Below are positions 23,028-30,654 of a stretch of 46,495 nucleotides of DNA, one piece after another. Both the position numbers and the translations under genes were made by a program. This DNA comes from a virus. Within the stretch, counting starts at the first letter, position 1. Each line of letters begins with the position of its first letter. The stretch is from positions 1-46,495 of IMG/VR virus record IMGVR_UViG_3300005471_000024, one strand, 5' to 3'. The notes under the pieces are model-generated. The model had not been told where the DNA came from. It saw only the letters and a program-made list of their open reading frames with translations, and ran no database searches.

Positions 23028-24821
23028 TCACTCGAACGAGAAATTGAACCGCGACTGCTTGCTGAGCCGCTCCATGCAGAGCAGCGCGCTGCCGAACGCG
23101 TGGGCGAGGTGGTCCTCGCCGCTGGTCTTGACCGTCTCGACGACCTGCTTGGTCTCCTCGTCGATCTCGCGGAACGGGACGAGCGATTTCAGGTGGCGCT
23201 TGAGGGCGTCGACTATCGGGATCTCGAGGTTGGGGAACCCGATCTCGCGCTCCTTGACCACGCGCGCCGCGTTCTTGAGCTGGATCAGGCGCGAGACCGT
23301 CACCCGCGCGCGGCTCGGGTCGCTCCACTCCGGCACGAACGTCTTCGACGTCTTCGGGTTCTGGTCGTACTGCTGTATCCAGAACTTGCCCTCGTCGCCG
23401 TTCGGGCACATCGCGCGGAGCATCAGCGCGTTGCGGTCCTTGCCGTAGCCCGCGTCCGCCGCACCCATGTCCGGGTTGAACTGGTTGACGTAGCTGAGGA
23501 CCCTCTTGGCGCTCTCGAGCTCGACCTGGGTGTCCTCGAAGACGTCGACCCCGATGACGTACGGGCGCTGGTTGTACTTGTTGCGCCCGAGCACGACGAC
23601 CCAGTTCAGGTTGCCCCAGTCGACGCCGTACGTCACGTGCGACCACGCCGGCGTGCGCGACGTGTACAGCTGGTGGCCGGCGCACGACCTCTCGAAGTCG
23701 ACGTCGTTGAGCATCTCCATGTCGGAGCCGGCCGGCACGCCGACGACGTAGTTCAGCCAGATCTCCGGGAACCGCATATCGATCTTGTCCTGCATCACCT
23801 GCGTCGCGGAGATCCACGCCGCCATGAGCTGGGAGATCGCGTAGCCGCGGATGTGCTTCCGGTCGGGGTACTTCGGGACCCACTCGCCGCTGTACACGCG
23901 GTCGAGCTCGCCGCGGCACTTCTGCTTCCGGCACTGGAACTCGAAGGCGCCGGGCGGGAGCTCCTGGCAGCCGATCGGGAAGCTCTTCACCTGGATGATG
24001 TTCTCCTTGTGGTCGATCGGCTGCCGCTCGCCGCAGCGCTTGCACCTCACCAGCCACGTCTGCTGGTCGCTCTTGGAGAACGGCAGGTCGATGCCCTGGC
24101 GCGGGAGGGTCGGCGTGGAGATCTCGCGGAAGAAGCCCCACTTGCTGGACTTGAGCGCCTCCTTGAAGGCGAACTCGATCTTGTCCCGCATCCGGTCCTT
24201 CTCGTCGAGCGTGACGCCGTCGGCCGGTTCGCCCTCGCCGAGGTTGGACTCCCACGCCGACCTGAACAGCCAGTAGCTGTCGCCGACGCGCCGGGTGAAC
24301 ACCTGGTTCGGCGTCCCGACGAGCGCGGCCATGCGCGGCGTGTCCGCGAACGCCGCCGCGACGCGCGTGTTGCTGAAGTCGGTGAGCTGCTTCTCGCGAG
24401 GGAACGTGGTGATCCACTTCGTCCCCGGGTGGTGGGCGAGGAAGTGGAACACCTCGTTCTCGGACACCTCGGTCACGCCCACCTGCCGCGACTTCTCGTA
24501 GACCTTGTGCTTGTGCATGTCGCGCATCGGCTGGCGCTGCCACGGCCGGTGCCGCTGGAGGCGCCCCAGCACCTCGGTGTCGTAGTCGCTGTCGGCCACG
24601 AGCGTCCGGCGGAGCTCCCCGAGCGACTCGTCGGTCAGGGCGCGCGTGTTGTCGAAGATGATCGGGTCGCCCTTCACCCGGCGGTTGAGCATGCACCACA
24701 CCACCGGGTCCCGCTCCGCGATGGCCTCCAGTCCGGTCATCGCGTCGGTCTCCGGCGGCAGGTCGATGAGCGTCGATATCTTCACTGGGTCAGCATCGCG
24801 GAAAGTGAGGAGGCGTTCCAC
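23028..24821 (-). CDS. terL: Terminase large subunit (DNA-packaging ATPase-nuclease)
   Basis: Packaging motor protein (597 aa, GTG start). The ATPase domain has a terminase-type Walker A, KSRQVGVTE (110-118), and Walker B, VTLDEKDRM (D206, E207). Two Cys pairs (RCKRCGE, QCRKQKCRG) then give a zinc-binding insertion. The RNase H-like nuclease domain shows YGVDWGN, AADAGYGKDRN and EDHLAHAFGSALL with the expected acidic residues. GGAGGAG lies directly against the GTG, which is closer than usual. No better start was found before an in-frame stop at 24918-24920. An inverted repeat lies upstream at 24923-24965. Confidence 0.93.
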   Translation of the reverse strand: MERLLTFRDADPVKISTLIDLPPETDAMTGLEAIAERDPVVWCMLNRRVKGDPIIFDNTRALTDESLGELRRTLVADSDYDTEVLGRLQRHRPWQRQPMRDMHKHKVYEKSRQVGVTEVSENEVFHFLAHHPGTKWITTFPREKQLTDFSNTRVAAAFADTPRMAALVGTPNQVFTRRVGDSYWLFRSAWESNLGEGEPADGVTLDEKDRMRDKIEFAFKEALKSSKWGFFREISTPTLPRQGIDLPFSKSDQQTWLVRCKRCGERQPIDHKENIIQVKSFPIGCQELPPGAFEFQCRKQKCRGELDRVYSGEWVPKYPDRKHIRGYAISQLMAAWISATQVMQDKIDMRFPEIWLNYVVGVPAGSDMEMLNDVDFERSCAGHQLYTSRTPAWSHVTYGVDWGNLNWVVVLGRNKYNQRPYVIGVDVFEDTQVELESAKRVLSYVNQFNPDMGAADAGYGKDRNALMLRAMCPNGDEGKFWIQQYDQNPKTSKTFVPEWSDPSRARVTVSRLIQLKNAARVVKEREIGFPNLEIPIVDALKRHLKSLVPFREIDEETKQVVETVKTSGEDHLAHAFGSALLCMERLSKQSRFNFSFE

Positions 24822-24922
24822 CTCCTCCGCCGGGTTTGCCCTCTGCGCTCCGAGGTCGAGTGACCCACCGGCCTGTCGGCTTGGGCGAGTCCCCTTGCGG
24901 GTAAGGTAGCCACCGGACTATT

Positions 24923-24965
24923 GGGCGCGCGTCTTAACCTGAGATCGGGATTCGGGCGCGCGCCC
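24923..24965. repeat. Long inverted repeat in the gap upstream of terL
   Basis: GGGCGCGCG (24923-24931) and CGCGCGCCC (24957-24965) form a 9-base-pair stem around a 25-base loop. It lies in the 150-base gap between the terminase start and the stop of the membrane-protein gene. It could be a terminator, a regulatory structure, or part of a packaging site. No convincing promoter was found in the rest of the gap. Confidence 0.45.
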
Positions 24966-24971
24966 TCAAGC

Positions 24972-25274
24972 TCATCGTTCCCCTTCTGGCGCCGTCGCGG
25001 CGACCCACTCCCGCTCGTCGCCGACGTAGTTGTACCAGGTCGTGCTCGCGGGGCAGCGCAGCCACAGCTCGCCCCGCCCGCGCGGCGCCGGCGCGCTCCT
25101 GGTCACCGGCCGGCGCTCGATGGCCTCGGAGCGGCGGGACTGGACCGCCGCTCCCCACCGCGCGCTCCCCACGCAGAACGCGGCTCCCGCCGCCAGCTTG
25201 ACCGTCCACCAGAGGAATCGCCGCAGGAGCGACGCCAGCGTGCTCCTGTGCGGCCGAAGCGCCTCTAGGGTCAC
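24972..25274 (-). CDS. Small single-pass membrane protein
   Basis: A 100-aa protein with GTGA-overlap start. One hydrophobic helix (about 19-41: FLWWTVKLAAGAAFCVGSA) follows a short basic N terminus; the rest is an Arg-rich linker and a C-terminal segment (CPASTTWYNYVGDEREWVA). Membrane topology is clear but the function is not. A lysis or envelope role is possible but unsupported. Confidence 0.6.
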   Translation of the reverse strand: MTLEALRPHRSTLASLLRRFLWWTVKLAAGAAFCVGSARWGAAVQSRRSEAIERRPVTRSAPAPRGRGELWLRCPASTTWYNYVGDEREWVAATAPEGER

Positions 25275-26134
25275 GGCTCGTCCTCGCGCGGCCGGATCGT
25301 GGACGCGAGCTTGAGGAGTTGGTCGCGGGCCTTGTCGAGGTTGCTCATCTCGGCCGCTACCGCCTTGACCATGGTGTCGCCGAACGTCCCGTCGCCCAGG
25401 TCGACGTCGTCGCCGAACGCCCGCTTGACGAGCTTCACGGCGTCGCTGTCCTCCCAGCGGTCCACCTCCCAGAGGTCGTCGGCCCCGGTCGGGTGCGCGT
25501 ACGCCGTCTCGGCCTCGGTCAGGTCGCACTTCCTCACGGCGACGGTGCGCATCACGCGGCGGTGGCTCGTCCTGGCCGGGAGCCGGAGGCGGTCGCGCTC
25601 CTCCCGGAGCTGGTCGCGCTCGGACCCGAGCCGCAGGACGCGGGCCTCCGCGTCGAGCGGCTGCCCCGCGGAGACCGGCTCGCCGTAGCCCGTCATGCGG
25701 GGTACGCCGAGCGCGTCCAGCGCGGCGCCGATCCGGTCGATCTTGGCCTCAGCGTCGAGCTTCTCCAGGATGTCCCGCCGGCCGCGCTTGGTCAGCACGC
25801 CCTCGGCGCGCTCGTAGAAGCGGTCCCGCGCCTCCTTGCCACCCGGCAGTTTCCGAAGCTGGACGAGGGCCATGCCGAGCGCGAAGAACAGCGTGTCGAG
25901 CTCGTCGGTCGTGTAGTCCCGCCGGTCGTGCTCGTCGCCGGCGTCGACCACGATCTGGAGCGCCCTGGCGACCTGCGCGTCGGCCTCGGTGCGCGGGTCG
26001 ACCTCCATGGTGACCTCCGCGCCGAACCTCGGGCAGCCGTCGTTCACGCACCTGTAGGCGGTCCCCGACGGGTCCTTCCTGACGAACCCGAGCGCCCGAC
26101 CGCAGTCGGCGCACGTGGGCTTCGGGAGGCTCAC
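25271..26134 (-). CDS. Hypothetical protein with N-terminal zinc ribbon
   Basis: A 287-aa protein starting at GTG in a GTGA overlap. The N terminus has CADC, then CVNDGCPRF (residues about 8-35), a four-Cys zinc ribbon. Helical regions follow, including a charged coiled coil (VLRLGSERDQLREERDRLRL), then a strand-rich segment (RTVAVRKCDLTEAETAYAHP). No family recognised. It is in an operon with an RHH protein. Confidence 0.65.
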   Translation of the reverse strand: MSLPKPTCADCGRALGFVRKDPSGTAYRCVNDGCPRFGAEVTMEVDPRTEADAQVARALQIVVDAGDEHDRRDYTTDELDTLFFALGMALVQLRKLPGGKEARDRFYERAEGVLTKRGRRDILEKLDAEAKIDRIGAALDALGVPRMTGYGEPVSAGQPLDAEARVLRLGSERDQLREERDRLRLPARTSHRRVMRTVAVRKCDLTEAETAYAHPTGADDLWEVDRWEDSDAVKLVKRAFGDDVDLGDGTFGDTMVKAVAAEMSNLDKARDQLLKLASTIRPREDEP

Positions 26135-26376
26135 CGCGCCGCTCGCTTGCGCATCTCGGTCGGGAGCGCGTCGTTGACTGCCTTGCGGATCCAGGCCGAG
26201 ACGTTCGGGAACCCGAGCTGGTTGGAGTACCTCTCCCACATCTCGAAGTCCCTCGAGCTGCACCGGAGCTGGTGCCGCTTGTCCAGGTCAGGCGGCAGGA
26301 CCTTCGGCCGCCCCGGGGGCTTCTTTGCGCCGCCCTCGCCACCGTCGTCATCAGGCTTGCGCTTCGTGTTCGCCAT
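26131..26376 (-). CDS. Ribbon-helix-helix DNA-binding protein
   Basis: An 81-aa protein. A basic, Gly/Pro-rich N terminus is followed by KRHQLRCSSRDFEMWERYSNQLGFPNVSAWIRKAVNDAL, which has the strand-helix-turn-helix spacing of Arc/CopG-type RHH proteins. Its ATG lies 7 bases after the -10 box of a palindromic promoter, so it is first in its operon and probably translated from a leaderless message. It could be the factor that binds the GTTGAC-N3-GTCAAC palindromes, including the one before its own gene, but that is only a hypothesis. Confidence 0.7.
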   Translation of the reverse strand: MANTKRKPDDDGGEGGAKKPPGRPKVLPPDLDKRHQLRCSSRDFEMWERYSNQLGFPNVSAWIRKAVNDALPTEMRKRAAR

Positions 26377-26383
26377 GATCGAT

Positions 26384-26413
26384 CTTCTATCGGTTCTTGT
26401 TGACATTGTCAAC
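26384..26413 (-). promoter_or_regulatory. Promoter with palindromic -35 (operator copy 3)
   Basis: GTTGACATTGTCAAC (26399-26413) is a perfect inverted repeat. The minus strand reads TTGACA, 17 bases, TAGAAG (26389-26384), and the RHH gene starts 7 bases later. Confidence 0.7.
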
Positions 26414-26810
26414 GCTTTGCTTTGGAGAGGAGCCTCTCCGCCGCGGCGTCCGCGACGCGCAGCACGTGCTCGTCGTGGCAAGACAAGTCTCCGTAGCCGC
26501 TCACGGAGTACCCGATCAGCTGCATCAGATGCTGGTAGTCGTCCCTGTCCTTGCCGGTCCTGTCGAACGTCGCGGCGAGCACGTCGGAGCACGCGGTCTT
26601 GAGTCCTTCTAGGTTCAGGGCGCGCTCGGCGATCTCGTCGGCGATCTGCCGCGGCGTGAACGTCTCGAGGACGCGCCACGAGTCGGACGGCGCTCCGGCG
26701 AGCCCGTAGGCGACGGACAGGGAGCCGAATACCGGCGACGTCAGGAGCGCCAACGCGTGGAGGAGGTCGTCGTCGCTGACGCGGCGGCTGGTGGTCATCT
26801 CGAGCTTCAC
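26409..26810 (-). CDS. Hypothetical protein downstream of the Topo VI-A-like gene
   Basis: A 133-aa protein with GTGA-overlap start, mostly helical (DDDLLHALALLTSPVFG, TPRQIADEIAERALNLEGLKT), with a His/Cys piece (GDLSCHDEHVLRVAD). Its end overlaps the palindromic operator by 5 bases. No family recognised. It is translationally coupled to the Spo11/Topo VI-A-like gene, so a related role is possible. Confidence 0.6.
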   Translation of the reverse strand: MKLEMTTSRRVSDDDLLHALALLTSPVFGSLSVAYGLAGAPSDSWRVLETFTPRQIADEIAERALNLEGLKTACSDVLAATFDRTGKDRDDYQHLMQLIGYSVSGYGDLSCHDEHVLRVADAAAERLLSKAKR

Positions 26811-27871
26811 TGGCGGCTCCTCTCGATGGCGGCGCGCACGCGAGCGCGCTCGGCGTCCTCGCGCTTGATGACCGCGTCCATCAGGTCCTTGTCGACGTGG
26901 CGCGCGATGGCCTGCTCGACGGTCCGGTTGAGTTCGCGGGGAGGCAGCGCGTCCACCTCCCAGCTCTGGCTGCCGAACTTGGCGATGTATGCCTTCGCCC
27001 GGCTGTCCGTGATCTTGGCCGGGTTCGGCGGTGGGTTGAACCTGCGGATCTGCGGCATGGTGAGCGCGATCTTCTCGACCGTCAGGTTCGGCACGCCGAA
27101 CTCGGCCAGGCGGTCGCGGATGTCGCGCACCATGTCCTCGCCACTCGGGTCGTGGTCGCCGAGGTAGAGCAGGCGAACCTCCTTGTCGAAGTCGGTGCCG
27201 CCGTCGGCGTCGAACGCGAGCGCCGTCACGCCGCAGTCCTCCCCGCACGCGGCGCACTTCCGGCCCTCGCGGTCGTCCACGAAGGCGTTGCACCCGGAGC
27301 ATGAGACCTGGACGTTGTCTGCGCCCACGGCCTCGAGCATGCGGTCCGCGGCGGCCTTCATCGCGCTGGCGCTGGAGTAGCCCTTGTTGACGGCGAGCGG
27401 CACGTGCCACTTCCGTGCGATCGGGGAGAGCACGCCCGAGAGCGCGTCCTTTTCGACCCAGAGCTCCACGTACTTCGGCTGGTCCTTCCAGCGGGGCAGC
27501 CGGAACTGGGCGACGGCGGCGTCGACGATGTCGTCGACCGAGTCCCACTCGTTCGGCACGCTCGGGGACCGCCCGCGGTCCTCGATCGCGTCCCAGCTGA
27601 TGAGCCCGGCGTAGCGCGCGTCGACCAGCACCGAGATCAGGCGCTGGTAGTTCTTGGGCGTGTTCTTGGTGTCCGCCGGCAGCCCCATCCGCGCGTTGTA
27701 CGCGGCGTCGATCCACGAGGCCGGCAGCAGGTCGTCGCCGATGAAGCGGTAGTAGACCTGGCGGGCGCTGAGCTTCTGCCCGTCATACTCGGCGATGACG
27801 GCGTCGGCCTTGGCGATGATCGACAGCGTGTCTTCGCGGAAGTTGGTGACGCGGAACTGTTGCTTGCTCAT
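26807..27871 (-). CDS. Spo11/Topo VI-A-like protein (stand-alone, Mini-A type)
   Basis: A 354-aa protein with the two hallmarks of topoisomerase VI subunit A and Spo11. A winged-helix region has LSARQVYYRF, where Y41 is in place of the catalytic tyrosine. A Toprim domain has ELWVEKDA (E140) and LLYLGDHDPSGEDM (D239, D241). Between them CSGC (191-194) and CAAC..C (206-213) form a zinc-finger-like insertion not typical of the family. No Topo VI-B-like ATPase partner is seen in the window, which fits the Mini-A group reported from mobile elements. It has the leader AAGAGGACCAAGAGG before ATG. It may cut or bind DNA for replication or recombination; activity is unproven. Confidence 0.8.
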   Translation of the reverse strand: MSKQQFRVTNFREDTLSIIAKADAVIAEYDGQKLSARQVYYRFIGDDLLPASWIDAAYNARMGLPADTKNTPKNYQRLISVLVDARYAGLISWDAIEDRGRSPSVPNEWDSVDDIVDAAVAQFRLPRWKDQPKYVELWVEKDALSGVLSPIARKWHVPLAVNKGYSSASAMKAAADRMLEAVGADNVQVSCSGCNAFVDDREGRKCAACGEDCGVTALAFDADGGTDFDKEVRLLYLGDHDPSGEDMVRDIRDRLAEFGVPNLTVEKIALTMPQIRRFNPPPNPAKITDSRAKAYIAKFGSQSWEVDALPPRELNRTVEQAIARHVDKDLMDAVIKREDAERARVRAAIERSRQ

Positions 27872-27921
27872 ACCCTCTTGGTCCTCTTCTGTCGGTGTGA
27901 CGCTGCGGTTAGCGGGTGGTT

Positions 27922-28326
27922 CTAGTCGTCCAGCGCGGCGATGCGCCTCTGCAGCTCCTTCTCGGACAGCTCGCTCAGCTTGCCGGCCTGCTTCTCGGCG
28001 AGGATGGCCAGGAGCTTCTCCTTCTCCTGCTTCTTCGCGGCACGGCTCTTAGCGGCCTCCTCCTCGGCGAGCTTGACCTCGATGATGTACTTGACGGTCT
28101 CCAGCGTGGCCTCGCGGCGCGCGTGCTCGGGCGTCTTGGTCGTCTCGACGAAGTTCTCCTCCAAGACGTCCTTGAACGCCTTGTTGGCGGCCTTGGCGAT
28201 GGCGTTGAGGTTGAAGTCGTCGCGTCCGCGGAGCGGGACGTCCCACAGCTGCTCGACGGACAGCTCCCCGCGGATGGACGCGAAGCGGAGCTTGTTGCGG
28301 GTGGCATACTCGAAGATGTTCTGCAT
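27922..28326 (-). CDS. Hypothetical phage protein, helical with coiled coil
   Basis: A 134-aa protein. The N terminus (MQNIFEYATRNKLRFASIRG, then LSVEQLWDVPLRGRDDFNLNAIAKAANKAF) is a pattern I recall from other phages; the C-terminal half is a charged coiled coil. Function unknown. It lies just downstream of the large YfaP-like gene and is probably co-transcribed with it. Confidence 0.7.
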   Translation of the reverse strand: MQNIFEYATRNKLRFASIRGELSVEQLWDVPLRGRDDFNLNAIAKAANKAFKDVLEENFVETTKTPEHARREATLETVKYIIEVKLAEEEAAKSRAAKKQEKEKLLAILAEKQAGKLSELSEKELQRRIAALDD

Positions 28327-28355
28327 GGTCTCTTTCTCTCAGTGCTGGTTGTTGG

Positions 28356-30614
28356 TCAGGAACCGACGTGGATGTTGAACACGCGCTGCTTCTTGCCCTG
28401 CTGGACCCGGGCGAGGAAGCTCGTGCGCTTCGTCGACGAGAAGCCGAGGCCCGCCAGCGCTCCCTCGGTGGGCTGGCACTTGGTCTTGTCCCCGATCACC
28501 TCGAACACCTTGCGGTGCGGCTCGAGGCGCGGGTGCAGGAACTCGTTGTAGATGCCGCGCGTGGGCTCGTCGCACGTACACCCGCGCAGGATGAAGAACG
28601 TGTGCTTGTTGCCCACGGCGTTCGAGCCCCAGTAGTTCGGGCTGAGCGTGACGGCGTCGACCTGGACGTACTGCTCGGTCGTGAGTCCCCACTTGGTCAC
28701 GGCGATGTTCGACGCCGTGATGGTAGGGTCCATGATCTCGGCGCGGTCGATCGCGCCCTCCTTCATGTGCAGGGTCACGACGTGGACGTCCTGCTTGTGG
28801 CGGACGGTCTTGTTGTAGGAGAAGTGCTTGAGCTCGCCGCCGCACTCCACCTCGACCACGAAGCCGGCGTTGCTGGTCTCGCGCTGGCAGTAGTTGTTGA
28901 TGACGACCCGGTAGGCGCCGCTGGTCATCTTGTCCATCCAGACGACGTTCTCCACGGGCTCGCGCGTCGTGCCGCTGCCTGCGTTCATGTCGACGTCGAG
29001 CACGCCGCCGGTCCAGCCGCGCTTGTTGCCGAAGTAGATGTGCTCGTGCAGGCCGCGGGTGCCGCGGCCGGCCGGCTCGTGGACGTGCAGGTCGAGGTCG
29101 TCGAAGTTGGACCACGACAGCGAGATGCGGAGGGCCGCGCCCTCGACCTTGCCGCCGGCCTTCTTGACGCGCTCGGCGATCGAGTCGGTGACGTTGCCGC
29201 CGTAGCTCCAGGCGAAGTCGTTGGTCCAGCGGAACAGCTGCCGGGGCTCCGGGTTCACGGGTGCGGTCAGCGACATCAGGTTGCCGAGGTGCTCGCCCTT
29301 GAGCAGGACCTCCACGCTCGTCGCCGCCGGCAGCACCTGCTCGACGAAGGTCTCGAGCCCGATGTCCTCGGCGCGCTCCTCGTCCTTCTTCGTGCTCTGC
29401 GGGTTCGCCGTCGTCGCGACCTTCATGAGGGCGTCCGCGAGCCCGCCCTTCATGGCGGGCTTGACGCTGCCGTCGACCCACAGCACGTCGTTGACAGAGA
29501 CGTCGCCGATGGTGGCGAAGCGGCGCTCCAGCGCCGGCTCGAGGCCCAGCGCCTCGATGGTCTCCATCGCCTTCTTCACCATGGCCGGCGTGATGACGGC
29601 GCTGGTGCGCTTGTAGTTGGTCGGCGCCACCTTCGTCTCGAACGAGGCGACGGCTCGCTCGACGTCCACGCCCTCGCTCAGGTCCTGCGCGAGGGTGCCG
29701 ATCACCGTGTTGCGGAAGCGCGACGCGGGGCCTGTGGCGTTGGTCCAGGCGAAGATGGCCTGCGTGTGCGCGTCCTTGGACAGGAACGCGCGCTGCGCCG
29801 CCATGAACTGCGCGACCGCGGCCTTGTGCTCGGCGCCGCGGTACAGGTTGTTGGCCTCGATGAGCGCGAGCACCGTGTCCAGCGCCGACGGCGCCAGCTC
29901 GACGAGGCCGCGGGTGAAGACCTGCACCGTGGTGCGGTAGTCGCCGCGGGCCTGGTCGGGCGACGCGGCCCGCAGCGCCTCGGGGATCAGACCCGTGTGC
30001 AGGTGCCTCCAGGTGCGCGCCACGCCCTCGTCGAGCGACCGCGTGACGTCGGCGCCGAAGCTGGTCTCGTTCCGGCCGACCCGGTAGAGGTCCGAGATGC
30101 CCTTGGCGAGCACGGCGTCGCGCAGCGCGTCGGCCACGAACTCGTACGGGTACGGCGCCTTCTTCGCCGCCTCGTCCCAGACGGTGCGGACTGCGCCCTG
30201 GTCGTTGACGGCGACGACGTTGCCGGCGCGCCGGATGAAGTGCCGGCAGCACGAGCAGTCGTGCTCGGTCTGCTTCCGGTAGAGAGGGTTGGTGCCGGCG
30301 GGGAACGCCTCCAGGTAGCGCCGGTACAGCGCGTCGCCGTCCGCGCCAGTGACGTAGACCTGCGGGGCGCCGGCGACGGCCTGGAAGGAGGCGGCCACGA
30401 TCTTCGCGAATGTCGGGAACTTGTTGGTGGTCATCTTTGTGGTTTTCCTTTTGGTCCTCTTCTGCTCGGACGACGCCGCGATCTGCTCCTGCATCAGCCC
30501 GTGGAGCTTCGCCTGGCACCGCGAGCAGCCGGCGAGGTGGGTGCGGAACGACTCCGCCTGCGCCTCGTCTAGCTCGTGGTCGAAGAACAGCTCCAGGTCG
30601 GGGCAGTCAGCCAC
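28356..30614 (-). CDS. Large phage protein: anti-sigma-type zinc finger fused to a YfaP-like C-terminal domain
   Basis: A 752-aa reading frame starting at GTG directly after a promoter. Residues 1-45 look like the zinc-binding domain of anti-sigma factors: DLELFFDHELDEAQAE followed by H-x3-C-x2-C (THLAGCSRC). A basic linker follows, then a second start (ATG at 30434, residue 61) preceded by AGAGGACCAAAAGG, a copy of the recurrent leader. The body has HDCSCCRHF (about 105) and long helices. The C-terminal region has LSWSNFDDLDLHVHEP, GGVLDVDMNAG and GAYRVVINNY, resembling the YfaP/DUF2135 beta-sandwich. Two isoforms are likely. Function unknown; the short form is the phage-type protein, and the long form might bind a sigma factor. 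Confidence 0.75.
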   Translation of the reverse strand: MADCPDLELFFDHELDEAQAESFRTHLAGCSRCQAKLHGLMQEQIAASSEQKRTKRKTTKMTTNKFPTFAKIVAASFQAVAGAPQVYVTGADGDALYRRYLEAFPAGTNPLYRKQTEHDCSCCRHFIRRAGNVVAVNDQGAVRTVWDEAAKKAPYPYEFVADALRDAVLAKGISDLYRVGRNETSFGADVTRSLDEGVARTWRHLHTGLIPEALRAASPDQARGDYRTTVQVFTRGLVELAPSALDTVLALIEANNLYRGAEHKAAVAQFMAAQRAFLSKDAHTQAIFAWTNATGPASRFRNTVIGTLAQDLSEGVDVERAVASFETKVAPTNYKRTSAVITPAMVKKAMETIEALGLEPALERRFATIGDVSVNDVLWVDGSVKPAMKGGLADALMKVATTANPQSTKKDEERAEDIGLETFVEQVLPAATSVEVLLKGEHLGNLMSLTAPVNPEPRQLFRWTNDFAWSYGGNVTDSIAERVKKAGGKVEGAALRISLSWSNFDDLDLHVHEPAGRGTRGLHEHIYFGNKRGWTGGVLDVDMNAGSGTTREPVENVVWMDKMTSGAYRVVINNYCQRETSNAGFVVEVECGGELKHFSYNKTVRHKQDVHVVTLHMKEGAIDRAEIMDPTITASNIAVTKWGLTTEQYVQVDAVTLSPNYWGSNAVGNKHTFFILRGCTCDEPTRGIYNEFLHPRLEPHRKVFEVIGDKTKCQPTEGALAGLGFSSTKRTSFLARVQQGKKQRVFNIHVGS

Positions 30615-30620
30615 GGATGC

Positions 30621-30650
30621 AGCGTACTTGTTTGCGTTGACGTTGTCAAC
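30621..30650 (-). promoter_or_regulatory. Promoter with palindromic -35 (operator copy 4), leaderless
   Basis: GTTGACGTTGTCAAC (30636-30650) is a perfect inverted repeat. The minus strand reads TTGACA, 17 bases, TACGCT (30626-30621), and a GTG start 6 bases later. Confidence 0.7.
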
Positions 30651-30654
30651 AGAA

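Noticed and set aside
24972-25274. Holin or spanin
   Set aside because: It has only one membrane helix and no lipobox, no lysin gene lies nearby, and the C-terminal sequence gives no support.
28356-30614. A TROVE/Ro60-type RNA-binding protein
   Set aside because: The length and helical body first suggested it, but no clear TROVE or von Willebrand metal-site motif (DxSxS) was found, and the C terminus resembles YfaP instead.
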